Shown: in pieces, positions 53,459-62,029 of the stretch
How positions within the stretch are numbered: the stretch's first letter is position 1
Layout: each line of letters starts with the position of its first letter
DNA from: Mycolicibacterium bacteremicum
GTDB lineage: Bacteria; Actinomycetota; Actinomycetes; Mycobacteriales; Mycobacteriaceae
DNA: 64,000 nt
Direction of reading: 5' to 3'
NCBI RefSeq assembly: GCF_943913955.1
Contig: NZ_CALUAE010000024.1
Location: forward strand, 1 to 64,000
Translations under genes and position numbers: made by a program
The notes under the pieces: model-generated
What the model was told of the DNA's origin: nothing
The model's database searches: none
The model's input: only the letters and a program-made list of their open reading frames with translations

Positions 53459-53837
53459 TCGCCTCCACCAGTTCGGCCTTGGTCATGGTGGAGCGCCCCC
53501 GCACGTCGAGGCGGCGGGCGATCTCCATCAGGTGTTTCTTGGTGGCGTTGGCGTCCACCCCCTCGGCCGTCTCGCCACGCGCGTTCGGTCCGCCGCTGAG
53601 GGCGCGCTCGTCCGACGGGCCGCTCTGGGCCTTCGGCTCCCAGTGATCGCCCACCTTCTCGTAGCTGTGCTTGAGTGCGGCGTACGCGACCCGGTGGGCG
53701 GGCTCGCCCTCACCGTAGGTCTGCGCGGCGGCGTCATGGGTCTCGGCGAAGGTCCGCTGCGCCTTGGCCTCGGATCTGCGCAGCGTGCTGGGCAGTTCGT
53801 CCTGTTTGGGGGTGCCCTTGGCGGTCGTCTTCGGCAT
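53418..53837 (-). CDS. chaB: ChaB-family protein with Rho_N/SAP-like C-terminus
   Basis: A 139-residue soluble protein. Residues about 12-75 match the ChaB domain (LPSTLRRSEAKAQRTFAETHDAAAQTYGEGEPAHRVAYAALKHSYEKVGDHW). The C-terminal part KKHLMEIARRLDVRGRSTMTKAELVEAIKKANR resembles a Rho N-terminal/SAP helix pair that can bind nucleic acid. In M. smegmatis a very similar gene lies in the rsbW-sigF operon, whereas here it is about 10 kb from sigF. A GTTT-N16-GGGCAC element (53907-53882, minus strand) is a weak match to the SigF promoter. The ribosome site is GGAGG. Confidence 0.83.
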   Translation of the reverse strand: MPKTTAKGTPKQDELPSTLRRSEAKAQRTFAETHDAAAQTYGEGEPAHRVAYAALKHSYEKVGDHWEPKAQSGPSDERALSGGPNARGETAEGVDANATKKHLMEIARRLDVRGRSTMTKAELVEAIKKANRRETRRSR

Positions 53838-53935
53838 GTCGACCCTCCTGTGGTCCGGTGCGGTGCCCGCTGCCCGTGCGGGTGCCCCCGCGCAGCCGCG
53901 GGCAAACGCAATCGACCTCGAGCGACAGCCCCGAC

Positions 53936-55546
53936 CTATTTGCGCTGCAGCACCTCGGTCCGGCGGATCACGTCGGCCGACAGGGTCCGATAGCCGTAAT
54001 CGTCGAAAAGGACCGTCACCCGGTCGGACTCACCGCTGATCACGACACCGGTTCCGAACTCGCGGTGTTCGACCGGGGTGTCCACCGGTACGGCCGGGCG
54101 CGCAACCGGCACCGGTCGATCCGCGGTCTCGGCGCAGTTGTCGCAGTTGCCGCACGGTTGTGCGACGTCCTCGCCGAAGTACGCCAGCAGGGTGCGTCGC
54201 CGGCACTCGCGCGCCTCGGCGTAGCCACGCGCCATCTCGATGCGACTGCGGTCGACGCGTTCACCGCTCGCGGCCACGTCCATGGCGCGGGCCAGCGCCG
54301 TCACCGGATCGGTGCAGATCGCCGAGAATCCGTCGCGCCCGGAGCGGACCACCCGGGCCTGTTCCAGCAGGTTCACCGCCGCGGTGAGCCTGCGGCCACG
54401 GACGTCCACGTCGCTGCGCAGTTGCTTGAGGCGTTTGGGGGCGCCGGTGTTCAGCGCGGCATGCACCGCACGCAACAGCTCTTCATCCGGCCGGTGGGTG
54501 CTGAAGTACCGGGCGGGCGCCAGGTCCTCCGGTCGGTAGAACAGCAACGCCAGGGCCGGGTCGCCGTCGCGACCACCCCGGCCGATCTGCTGGTAGTAGC
54601 TGTCCAGCGAGCCGGGAATCGAGGCGTGCACGACCGCCCGCACGTTCGGTTTGTCCACGCCCATGCCGAAGGCCGATGTCGCCGCGACGATCTCGACATC
54701 GTCATCGCGGAATTGCCGGTGCACCGTATCGCGTTGCCGCGCCGTCATTCCCGCGTGATAGGCCGCCGCGGACCGCCCCGTCGACGACAGCTCCTCGGCA
54801 TAGCGTTCGGCATCCTTGCGGGTGGCCGTGTAGAGCAGCACCGGACCGGTCAGCTCGGCCGTCGCGGACAGCACGGCCTGTCGCTTGGCGGCGTCATCGG
54901 CGTGCCGGCGCACCTGCAGACAGAGGTTCGGTCGGTCGAATCCGCTTGCGATGACCCGGGGTTCGCGCAGCCGCAACCGATCGATGATCTCACGCCGCAC
55001 CACCGGCGACGCGGTGGCCGTCAGCGCGGCGACCGGCGGATGCCCGAGCCGCTCTATCGCATCGGTGAGGCGCAGATAGTCCGGCCGGAAGTCGTGTCCC
55101 CACGCCGAGATGCAGTGCGCCTCGTCGACCACCACCAGACCCACTCGGTTGCGCTCCAGCAGTGCCAGCGTCTCCTCCTTGGCCAGTTGCTCGGGTGCGA
55201 GGAACAGATAGTCGGCCTCGTGGCGACGCACCGCTTCCCAGTTCTCGGCACTCTGCCCGGCGCCCTGGGCCGAGTTGATCGCCACCGCATCGGGTGCCCC
55301 GGATTCCGCCAGATGGTCGATCTGGTCCTGCTGCAACGCGATCAGCGGCGAGATCACCAGCGTGGTCGCCCCCAGCAACACGGCGGGCACCTGATAGATC
55401 GCGGATTTGCCAGCGCCGGTGGGCATCACGGCCAACACATCGCGGCCGGCCAGGACGGCCTCCATCGCCTCGAGTTGCCCGCCGCGCAGGTGCGGCCACC
55501 CGAACTGCCGCCGCGCCACATCCTGGAGTTCGTCACGTCTGCTCAC
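53936..55546 (-). CDS. RecQ-family ATP-dependent DNA helicase
   Basis: A 536-residue SF2 3'-5' DNA helicase. Walker A is TGAGKS (43-48), DEAH is at 141-144, with the RecQ aromatic loop ISAWGHDFRPDY after it. Helicase_C follows with YHAGMTARQRDTVHRQF and QQIGRGGRDGD. A zinc cluster is formed by CRRRTLLAYFGEDVAQPCGNCDNC. The C-terminal 60 residues carry a small barrel-like segment (EFGTGVVISGESDRVTVLFDDYGYRTL). No HRDC domain is seen. It repairs recombination intermediates. I do not recall a RecQ in M. tuberculosis. Confidence 0.92.
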   Translation of the reverse strand: MSRRDELQDVARRQFGWPHLRGGQLEAMEAVLAGRDVLAVMPTGAGKSAIYQVPAVLLGATTLVISPLIALQQDQIDHLAESGAPDAVAINSAQGAGQSAENWEAVRRHEADYLFLAPEQLAKEETLALLERNRVGLVVVDEAHCISAWGHDFRPDYLRLTDAIERLGHPPVAALTATASPVVRREIIDRLRLREPRVIASGFDRPNLCLQVRRHADDAAKRQAVLSATAELTGPVLLYTATRKDAERYAEELSSTGRSAAAYHAGMTARQRDTVHRQFRDDDVEIVAATSAFGMGVDKPNVRAVVHASIPGSLDSYYQQIGRGGRDGDPALALLFYRPEDLAPARYFSTHRPDEELLRAVHAALNTGAPKRLKQLRSDVDVRGRRLTAAVNLLEQARVVRSGRDGFSAICTDPVTALARAMDVAASGERVDRSRIEMARGYAEARECRRRTLLAYFGEDVAQPCGNCDNCAETADRPVPVARPAVPVDTPVEHREFGTGVVISGESDRVTVLFDDYGYRTLSADVIRRTEVLQRK

Positions 55547-55631
55547 CCCCCGGCATTACCCGGCAGCGGACGGGCCAATCCGGCGAGATCTCGCATGCAT
55601 GATCGGCGGCGGGGCGGGCATAGCCCCTGGC

Positions 55632-55883
55632 ATGACGATCTCGCCCGATGATGTACGCCGGCTGCTGGACTCCGACGACGCCGAGGCAGTGCTGGTCCTC
55701 GTCGAGGGCCGCACCGCGGTGATATCCCCCGCCGCGCTGGATTCCGACGAATTCCGCGGCGCCCTGACATGCGCGTCCCGCGCGCAGGTCGTCGAGACGC
55801 TGGGCTCGGCCGATCCCTCCGAGCACGAGCTCGCCGAGCAGGCCGCCACGATCGATGCGGCGATCGGCAATCTGGGTGGCTGA
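55632..55883 (+). CDS. Small conserved protein of unknown function
   Basis: An 83-residue acidic protein, MTISPDDVRRLLDSDDAEAV onward, with two short strands (VLVLVEGRTAVISPAAL) and a helical C-terminus ending IDAAIGNLGG. I do not recognise the family. Codon bias and position between the divergent recQ gene and the isochorismatase gene favour a real gene. An in-frame ATG at 55599 would add 11 residues. No function is proposed. Confidence 0.6.
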   Translation: MTISPDDVRRLLDSDDAEAVLVLVEGRTAVISPAALDSDEFRGALTCASRAQVVETLGSADPSEHELAEQAATIDAAIGNLGG

Positions 55884-55913
55884 CCGCGTCACCCGCCCGG
55901 CACCGAAAACGGT

Positions 55914-55939
55914 GTATTGGATCCTCGGGCCTCGGGTAT
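55914..55939 (+). promoter_or_regulatory. Candidate SigF-type promoter of the isochorismatase-like gene
   Basis: GTAT at 55914-55917, 16 bases, then GGGTAT at 55934-55939 differs by one base from the mycobacterial SigF consensus GTTT-N15-17-GGGTAT. The ATG follows nine bases after the -10, so the message would be leaderless. Confidence 0.5.
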
Positions 55940-55948
55940 CACCCCGCC

Positions 55949-56494
55949 ATGCCTGACACCGCCGTCCTGGTCACGGACATGATGAACAACTATCGCCATC
56001 CCGATGCCGAGCAGCTGGCCGCCAGTGCCGCCGACGTGATCGACCCGTTGGCCGACCTGATCCACCGGGCCCGCCGGCACGACGACGTCACGGTGATCTA
56101 CGTCAACGACAACTACGGGGACTTCACCGCGGTCTGGGACGACATCGTGCGCGACGCACGCGAGGGCGCCCACCCCGAACTGGTGGAACCGATCCTGCCG
56201 ACCGAGGACTGCCTGCGACTGAACAAGGTGCGGCACAGCGCGTTCTACGCCACCCCGCTGGACCACCTGCTCACGCAGCTCGGTGTGCACCGGGTGATCC
56301 TGACCGGGCAGGTCACCGAGCAATGCGTGCTCTACACCGCGCTGGACGCCTACGTGCGGCACTACGACGTGGTGGTGCCACCGGACGCCGTCGCCCACAT
56401 CGACTCCGATCTGGCCGAGGCGGCGTGCGAGATGATGCGCCGCAACATGCGCGCCGAACTGATCGCCGCGCGTGACTGTCTGGCCGACGCCTGA
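55949..56494 (+). CDS. Isochorismatase-family cysteine hydrolase
   Basis: A 181-residue hydrolase of the isochorismatase/nicotinamidase fold. The catalytic triad is Asp10 (VLVTDMMNNY), Lys93 (LNKVRHSAFY) and Cys126 (TGQVTEQCVLYTALDAYVRHYDVVV). The cis-peptide GQVTEQC motif is intact. Substrates of the family include nicotinamide, N-carbamoyl compounds and isochorismate; none can be assigned. A SigF-like promoter directly upstream suggests stationary-phase or stress expression. sseA follows after 36 bases. Confidence 0.85.
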   Translation: MPDTAVLVTDMMNNYRHPDAEQLAASAADVIDPLADLIHRARRHDDVTVIYVNDNYGDFTAVWDDIVRDAREGAHPELVEPILPTEDCLRLNKVRHSAFYATPLDHLLTQLGVHRVILTGQVTEQCVLYTALDAYVRHYDVVVPPDAVAHIDSDLAEAACEMMRRNMRAELIAARDCLADA

Positions 56495-56530
56495 TCACTG
56501 CCGTCGCCGCATGCGACCGGGCGGCGTCAC

Positions 56531-57445
56531 ATGAGTAGGCTCATGGGCGTGTCGCTGCCTGCCGATCCAGATCCTGCCCTCGCCGCCTACGCGCACCCCG
56601 AACGCCTGGTGACCGCGGACTGGCTGTCCGCCAACCTCGGCCGTCCGGGATTGGCCATCGTCGAGTCCGATGAGGACGTGCTGCTCTACGACACCGGGCA
56701 CATCCCCGGCGCGGTGAAGATCGACTGGCACACCGATCTGAACGATCCGGCGGTCCGCGACTACATCACCGGCGCCCAGTTCGCCGAACTGATGGACCGC
56801 AAGGGCATCTCGCGCGATGACACCGTGGTGATCTACGGCGACAAGAGCAACTGGTGGGCGGCCTACGCACTGTGGGTCTTCACCCTGTTCGGCCACCCCG
56901 ACGTCCGGCTGCTCGACGGCGGCCGCGACCTGTGGGTCAGCAACGGGCGCGACACCACCCTGGACGTACCGAACAAGCCGAGTTCGGGCTACCCGGTGGT
57001 CGAGCGTGACGACGCCGCGATCCGCGCCTTCCGCGAGGACGTCCTCGGCGCGCTCGGCGAGCAACCGCTGATCGATGTCCGCTCCCCGCAGGAGTACACC
57101 GGCGAGCGTACCCACATGCCCGACTACCCCGAGGAGGGTGCGCTGCGCGGCGGGCACATCCCGACCGCGGTGTCGATCCCGTGGGCCAAGGCCGCCGAGG
57201 ACAGCGGCCGGTTCCGCAGCCGCGCCGAACTCGACGCGCTCTACGGCCACCTCACCGCCGACGACAAGACGATCGTGTACTGCCGGATCGGCGAGCGGTC
57301 CAGCCACACCTGGTTCGTGCTGACCCATCTGCTGGGCCTGCCGAACGTGCGCAACTACGACGGCTCGTGGACCGAGTGGGGTAACGCCGTGCGGGTGCCG
57401 GTGGCCACCGGCGACGAGCCCGGATCGGCCCCCGCGGCACCATGA
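56531..57445 (+). CDS. sseA: Thiosulfate/3-mercaptopyruvate sulfurtransferase SseA
   Basis: A 304-residue rhodanese with two tandem rhodanese domains. The catalytic Cys251 lies in YCRIGERSSHTWF, and the inactive first domain carries VIYGDKSNWWAAYALWVF. It moves sulfane sulfur, probably for thiol-redox balance; in M. tuberculosis SseA (Rv3283) has been linked to oxidative stress response. ATG at 56531 and an in-frame ATG at 56543 both fit. The SufE-like gene starts on its stop codon (ATGA overlap). Confidence 0.95.
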   Translation: MSRLMGVSLPADPDPALAAYAHPERLVTADWLSANLGRPGLAIVESDEDVLLYDTGHIPGAVKIDWHTDLNDPAVRDYITGAQFAELMDRKGISRDDTVVIYGDKSNWWAAYALWVFTLFGHPDVRLLDGGRDLWVSNGRDTTLDVPNKPSSGYPVVERDDAAIRAFREDVLGALGEQPLIDVRSPQEYTGERTHMPDYPEEGALRGGHIPTAVSIPWAKAAEDSGRFRSRAELDALYGHLTADDKTIVYCRIGERSSHTWFVLTHLLGLPNVRNYDGSWTEWGNAVRVPVATGDEPGSAPAAP

Positions 57446-57855
57446 CCATGCCCGCGGCACTGGCCGAGGTGGTCGGCGAGTTCGGCGAGGTCACCGGGCA
57501 GGACAAACTGCAACTGCTGCTGGAGTTCGCCAACGAACTGCCCCCGCTGCCCGCGCATCTGCAGGAAGCGGCGATGGAGCCGGTCCCGGAATGCCAGTCT
57601 CCGCTGTTCCTGGACGTGGACGCCAGCGACCGCGCGCATGTCCGGCTCTATTTCAGTGCGCCGGCCGAGGCCCCGACCACCCGCGGTTTCGCCTCGATCC
57701 TGGCCGCCGGCCTGGACGGGCAGTCGGCCGAGGACATCCTGGCGGTGCCCGACGACTTCTACTCCGACCTCGGCCTGGCCGCCCTGATCAGCCCGCTGCG
57801 GCTGCGCGGGATGTCGGCGATGCTGACCCGGATCAAGCGCAGACTGCGCGACTGA
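57442..57855 (+). CDS. SufE-like cysteine desulfuration protein (Rv3284)
   Basis: A 137-residue SufE-fold protein. The sulfur-accepting residue is Cys51 in VPECQSPLFLDVD, and the C-terminal GFASILAAGLDGQSAEDILAVPDDFYSDLGLAALISPLRLRGM is family-typical. It probably receives persulfide sulfur from a cysteine desulfurase or from SseA, with which it is translationally coupled. It matches Rv3284. Confidence 0.88.
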   Translation: MTMPAALAEVVGEFGEVTGQDKLQLLLEFANELPPLPAHLQEAAMEPVPECQSPLFLDVDASDRAHVRLYFSAPAEAPTTRGFASILAAGLDGQSAEDILAVPDDFYSDLGLAALISPLRLRGMSAMLTRIKRRLRD

Positions 57856-58035
57856 GCGACCGGTTACCGGCGCGTTCGTCAATTTTGCCGGCCACGGATA
57901 TTTTTCCGGATCCGTGCCAGAATGGCACCGGGTCGGCCCGCGGGCCAGCTAGCCGGATGGACACTCGTCGATGCGTGTCACGGCATACGTGAGCTCGGGG
58001 GCAGCAAACGAAGAATCAGAAAGGGGCCCGATTCC

Positions 58036-59469
58036 ATGAATCGGCAAGCCAGGGACGTCATCCTCTACGAACTCAACGAGGTGCCGTGGGACGTCGTGGA
58101 CATCTACGTCAAAAACCGCCCCGAATCCCATCTGGCCGCCCTGCTCCAGGAGGGGCAGTCGCTGACCACGATCCACGAGGACCGCGAGGAACTGCAGGGC
58201 CTGCAGCCGTGGCGCACCTGGCCCACACTGCACACCTCCAGCTACGAGCACAATTCCTTCGACCTCGGCCAGGATCCGTCCACCTTCCGCGGTGACCCGA
58301 TCTGGGATGTGGCCGAGCGCGCCGGCCTGTCGGTCGGGTTGTTCGGACCGATGCAGAGTTGGCCGGCCCGGCCGTTCCGGCACGGCGGCTTCTACGTGCC
58401 GGACACCTTTGCCTCCGACGCCAAGACCTATCCCCCGGCCCTGGAACGCTTCCAGGCGTTCAACCTGGCGATGACGGGTGAGAACGGCTTCTCCCCCGAT
58501 TCGGCACTGAGCCCGAAGGCACTCGCGGGGACCGCCGTGGACCTGGTGCGGCTGGGCCTGACCCCGCGCTCGACCGCCACGCTGGCCACCCATCTGGTCA
58601 AGGAGCGGATCGATCCGCGCTACAAGGCGTTCCGGTCGGCCATGCAGGCCCCGTTGAGCTTCGATCTCTACTGGCGCCAGCACCGCAAGGTCCAGCCGCG
58701 CCTGAGCGTGTTCTTCACCAACCACGTCGCGGGCATGATGCACCGCTTCTGGGGCGACGGCATGCCGGGCTACACCGAGAAGTACGAATACGACGCCGAC
58801 GAGGTGTACGGCAGCTTCATCATCGCCGCGATGGACATCACCGACCGGCATGTCGGCCGCATCCGCAAATACCTGGCCAAGCATCCGCAGTCCATGCTGG
58901 TGCTCTCCGCCAGCATGGGCCAGGGCCCGGTCGCGGTGCCCAAGCTCGACGGTGGCCGGTTCGTCCTGGACGAGCACACCAAGCTGATCGCCAAGCTGGG
59001 TCTCAAGCCCGCCGATGTGGCGCTGGCGATGTACCCGATGCTCTCGCTGGTGTTCGCCTCCGAGGCCGACGCCGCCGAGGCCGTCGCGCCGCTGGAGTCG
59101 GTCCTGGTCAACGGCACCGACCGGTTGTTCGCCCGGTTGCGCGTCGAGGGCAAGACGGTCACCTTCGGCATCGACTACACCGTGCCCGGCGAGGACACCA
59201 CGACGGTGACCATCCGGCCGCTGGGCGCCGAGGCCGATGTCACCGTGCCGGCCGCCGAGCTGGGCCTGAGCGTGCACTCGCGGATCGGTGGCTTCAACAC
59301 CGGCTATCACATCCCGGAGGGCATCCTGCTGGCCGCCGGCGCCGGCATCACCGCGGATCCGTCCCGCAAGAACGTCGACGTGCTCGACGTGGCGCCCTCG
59401 CTGTTGGCCAACGCGCTCGGCGTGGAGCCACCGCCGTCGATGAAGGGCATCCCGACGCTGTTCGGCTGA
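58036..59469 (+). CDS. Alkaline-phosphatase-like / type I phosphodiesterase-like protein
   Basis: A 477-residue cytosolic-looking protein with an alkaline phosphatase-superfamily layout: N-terminal VILYELNEVPWDVVDIYV, then RTWPTLHTSSY where the metal-bound Thr/Ser would sit, SVFFTNHVAGMMHRFW with His, and HPQSMLVLSASMGQGP in place of the usual SDHGM motif. The replacement of DHG by ASMGQG makes a classical two-metal site doubtful. No signal peptide is seen. The ATG at 58036 is preceded by GAAAGGGG. It lies between the SufE-like gene and accA3, where M. tuberculosis has nothing as I recall. It may act on glycan or nucleotide-sugar phosphates, but this is a guess. Confidence 0.65.
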   Translation: MNRQARDVILYELNEVPWDVVDIYVKNRPESHLAALLQEGQSLTTIHEDREELQGLQPWRTWPTLHTSSYEHNSFDLGQDPSTFRGDPIWDVAERAGLSVGLFGPMQSWPARPFRHGGFYVPDTFASDAKTYPPALERFQAFNLAMTGENGFSPDSALSPKALAGTAVDLVRLGLTPRSTATLATHLVKERIDPRYKAFRSAMQAPLSFDLYWRQHRKVQPRLSVFFTNHVAGMMHRFWGDGMPGYTEKYEYDADEVYGSFIIAAMDITDRHVGRIRKYLAKHPQSMLVLSASMGQGPVAVPKLDGGRFVLDEHTKLIAKLGLKPADVALAMYPMLSLVFASEADAAEAVAPLESVLVNGTDRLFARLRVEGKTVTFGIDYTVPGEDTTTVTIRPLGAEADVTVPAAELGLSVHSRIGGFNTGYHIPEGILLAAGAGITADPSRKNVDVLDVAPSLLANALGVEPPPSMKGIPTLFG

Positions 59470-59495
59470 GACGGATTTTCGACAGCTGTCAACAA

Positions 59496-59525
59496 CGGCG
59501 GCGCTCCCATCCGGGGGCGCCGCCG
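59496..59525 (+). terminator. Hairpin terminator after the phosphodiesterase-like gene
   Basis: CGGCGGCGCTCCC pairs with GGGGGCGCCGCCG around the loop ATCC, with one mismatch in 13 pairs. No T-tract follows, as is usual for many mycobacterial terminators. Confidence 0.7.
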
Positions 59526-59668
59526 CTGTGTTCCGGCGCCACAACTGCCGCCGTTCCCGCAGGCAGTGATCGCGCACGTCAACCGTACCGACGAGTAACA
59601 AAGGCGCCTTACCGAAAGCTCGACGGTAACTCGCCGGGAAATTGGGGGTCCGACTCGCCACCCCGGGA

Positions 59669-59697
59669 TTGGACACTTAAACTTCGCCCGATACATT
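59669..59697 (+). promoter_or_regulatory. accA3 promoter
   Basis: TTGGAC (59669-59674) and TACATT (59692-59697) are separated by 17 bases, a near-ideal housekeeping promoter. The expected start near 59704 leaves a leader of about 35 bases with AGGAGG (59729-59734) before the GTG at 59739. Confidence 0.7.
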
Positions 59698-59738
59698 CTT
59701 AAAGACGTTTCTTAGAGAAGATGCCACCAGGAGGCGCA

Positions 59739-61535
59739 GTGCCAAGTCACGCCAGCTCGAAGATCTCGAAGGTCCTCGTCGCCAACCGCGGGGAGATCGC
59801 CGTCCGTGTGATCAGGGCCGCGAAGGACGCCGGGCTGACCAGCGTGGCCGTCTACGCCGAACCCGATGCCGACGCACCGCACGTGCGGTTGGCCGATGAG
59901 GCCTTCGCCCTGGGCGGGCAGACCTCGGCCGAGTCCTACCTGGTCTTCGAGAAGCTGCTCGAGGCCGCCGAGAAGTCCGGCGCCAACGCCGTGCACCCCG
60001 GCTACGGCTTCCTTTCGGAGAACGCCGATTTCGCCCAGGCCGTGCTGGACGCCGGACTGATCTGGATCGGCCCGAGCCCGCAGTCGATCCGCGACCTCGG
60101 CGACAAGGTCACCGCGCGCCACATCGCCGCCCGCGCGCAGGCGCCGCTGGTGCCCGGCACGCCCGACCCGGTCAAGGATGCCGACGAGATCCTGGCCTTC
60201 GCCAAGGAGCACGGTCTGCCGATCGCCATCAAGGCCGCCTTCGGCGGTGGTGGCCGCGGCATGAAGGTCGCCCGCACCCTCGAAGAGATCCCCGAGCTGT
60301 TCGACTCGGCCACCCGCGAGGCCGTCGCCGCATTCGGCCGCGGTGAGTGCTTCGTCGAGCGCTACCTGGACAAGCCGCGCCACGTCGAGGCGCAGGTCAT
60401 CGCCGACACCCACGGCAACGTCGTCGTCGCGGGCACCCGCGACTGCTCGCTGCAGCGTCGCTTCCAGAAGCTCGTCGAGGAGGCCCCCGCGCCGTTCCTG
60501 ACCGACGCGCAGCGCAAGGAGATCCACGAGTCCGCCAAGCGCATCTGCAAGGAGGCCGGCTACTACGGCGCGGGCACCGTCGAATACCTGGTCGGCCAGG
60601 ACGGGCTGATCTCCTTCCTCGAGGTCAACACCCGCCTGCAGGTGGAACACCCGGTCACCGAGGAGACCTCGGGTATCGACCTGGTGCTGCAGCAGTTCAA
60701 GATCGCCAACGGCGAGGCCCTCGACATCACCGAGGACCCGACCCCGCGTGGCCACTCCTTCGAGTTCCGGATCAACGGTGAGGATGCCGGTCGCGGCTTC
60801 CTGCCCGCCCCCGGCCCGGTCACCAAGTTCGAGCCGCCCACCGGTCCCGGCGTGCGCATGGACTCCGGCGTGGAGAGCGGTTCGGTCATCGGCGGTCAGT
60901 TCGACTCGATGCTGGCCAAGCTGATCGTCACCGGCGCCACCCGCGAGGAGGCGCTGGCCCGGTCCCGCCGGGCGCTGGCCGAGTTCAACGTCGAAGGTCT
61001 GGCGACGGTCATCCCGTTCCACCGTGCCGTCACCGCCGACCCCGCCTTCATCGGCGACGGCGAGAAGTTCGACGTGCACACCCGCTGGATCGAGACCGAG
61101 TGGGACAACACCGTCGAGCCGTTCACCGGTGGCGAGCCGATCGAGGAGGACGACACCCTGCCCCGGCAGACCGTCGTGGTCGAGGTCGGCGGGCGTCGCC
61201 TGGAGGTCTCGCTGCCCGGTGATCTGGCCCTCGGTGGTGGCGGCGGTGCCGCGCACGGCGCCGTCCGCAAGAAGCCCAAGCCCCGCAAGCGCGGCGGCGG
61301 CGGCGGTGCGGCGGCCTCCGGCGACTCGGTGACCGCACCCATGCAGGGCACCGTGGTCAAGGTGGCCGTCGAGGAGGGCCAGCAGGTCTCCGCCGGCGAT
61401 CTGGTCGTGGTCCTGGAGGCCATGAAGATGGAGAACCCGGTGACCGCGCACAAGGACGGCACCATCACCGGCCTGGCGGTGGAGGCCGGTGCGGCCATCA
61501 CCCAGGGCACCGTGATCGCCGAGATCAAGGACTAG
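59739..61535 (+). CDS. accA3: Acyl-CoA carboxylase alpha chain AccA3 (biotin carboxylase + biotin carrier)
   Basis: A 598-residue protein. The biotin carboxylase ATP-grasp part (about 1-450) has KVLVANRGEIAVRVIRAAKDAG, KAAFGGGGRGMKVART and LEVNTRLQVEHPVTEETSGIDLV. The C-terminal carrier has EAMKMENP with biotin on about Lys563, after a Gly/Lys-rich linker. It is the shared alpha subunit of mycobacterial acyl-CoA carboxylases, biotinylated by BirA and paired with AccD5/AccE5 or AccD4/D6. The GTG at 59739 is set by AGGAGG five bases upstream and by length (M. tuberculosis 600). It has its own promoter and terminator. Confidence 0.97.
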   Translation: MPSHASSKISKVLVANRGEIAVRVIRAAKDAGLTSVAVYAEPDADAPHVRLADEAFALGGQTSAESYLVFEKLLEAAEKSGANAVHPGYGFLSENADFAQAVLDAGLIWIGPSPQSIRDLGDKVTARHIAARAQAPLVPGTPDPVKDADEILAFAKEHGLPIAIKAAFGGGGRGMKVARTLEEIPELFDSATREAVAAFGRGECFVERYLDKPRHVEAQVIADTHGNVVVAGTRDCSLQRRFQKLVEEAPAPFLTDAQRKEIHESAKRICKEAGYYGAGTVEYLVGQDGLISFLEVNTRLQVEHPVTEETSGIDLVLQQFKIANGEALDITEDPTPRGHSFEFRINGEDAGRGFLPAPGPVTKFEPPTGPGVRMDSGVESGSVIGGQFDSMLAKLIVTGATREEALARSRRALAEFNVEGLATVIPFHRAVTADPAFIGDGEKFDVHTRWIETEWDNTVEPFTGGEPIEEDDTLPRQTVVVEVGGRRLEVSLPGDLALGGGGGAAHGAVRKKPKPRKRGGGGGAAASGDSVTAPMQGTVVKVAVEEGQQVSAGDLVVVLEAMKMENPVTAHKDGTITGLAVEAGAAITQGTVIAEIKD

Positions 61536-61546
61536 TTTCGGTGTCG

Positions 61547-61579
61547 ATGGCCGCTCATCGCGTGTGGATGAGCGGCCAT
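61547..61579 (+). terminator. accA3 terminator
   Basis: A perfect 13-base stem ATGGCCGCTCATC / GATGAGCGGCCAT with loop GCGTGTG starts 12 bases after the accA3 stop and is followed by short T runs. Confidence 0.9.
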
Positions 61580-61599
61580 TCGCCATTTCTGGAGGTCTG

Positions 61600-61932
61600 A
61601 TGGAACCCGTCGAGATCAACAATGGGCAGTGGTATCTGCGCGGCCTGCGCTGCGACGACCGCGTCGACGACCGGCCCGCCCTGACCGACCTCGGTGAGGA
61701 TGACCTGGACTACGTCCACGATGCCGCCGACGGCTGGGCCGACGGCACCCGCTACACGTGGGCCGTCTGCGAACCCACCACCGGCGAGATGCTCGCCGAG
61801 ATCGCCCTGGATCCGGTGTCCGGATACATGTCCAGCCGTGCCCGGCCCGGATTCGAGGATGTCGCCGCGATCTCGGAGGACACGGTGCGCCGGTACGCTG
61901 CCGCCGCGCTCGGGCTGGAAGTGCACACCTGA
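61600..61932 (+). CDS. Short GNAT-like protein
   Basis: A 110-residue protein that resembles the first half of a GNAT acetyltransferase: WYLRGLRCDDRVDDRPALTDLGEDDLDYVHDAADGW, then TWAVCEPTTGEMLAEIALDP. The acetyl-CoA-binding Q/R-x-x-G-x-G/A loop is not found, and the C-terminus SEDTVRRYAAAALGLEVHT is short. It is either a degenerate family member or a different function on the same scaffold. The ATG at 61600 has a GGAGG ribosome site nine bases upstream. An earlier in-frame ATG at 61564 lies inside the accA3 terminator and is rejected. Confidence 0.6.
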   Translation: MEPVEINNGQWYLRGLRCDDRVDDRPALTDLGEDDLDYVHDAADGWADGTRYTWAVCEPTTGEMLAEIALDPVSGYMSSRARPGFEDVAAISEDTVRRYAAAALGLEVHT

Positions 61933-62029
61933 GTTCTGCGCAGCCTGATTCGCTCGGAATGTGCTGGCCCCGAACCTGTTCGGATCGACGGCCGGCGCCA
62001 CCACAACGCGACGGCCGTACGGTCGGGTC

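Noticed and set aside
61564..61599. Upstream start for the GNAT-like gene
   Set aside because: This ATG lies inside the perfect accA3 terminator hairpin; the ATG at 61600 has a good ribosome site.
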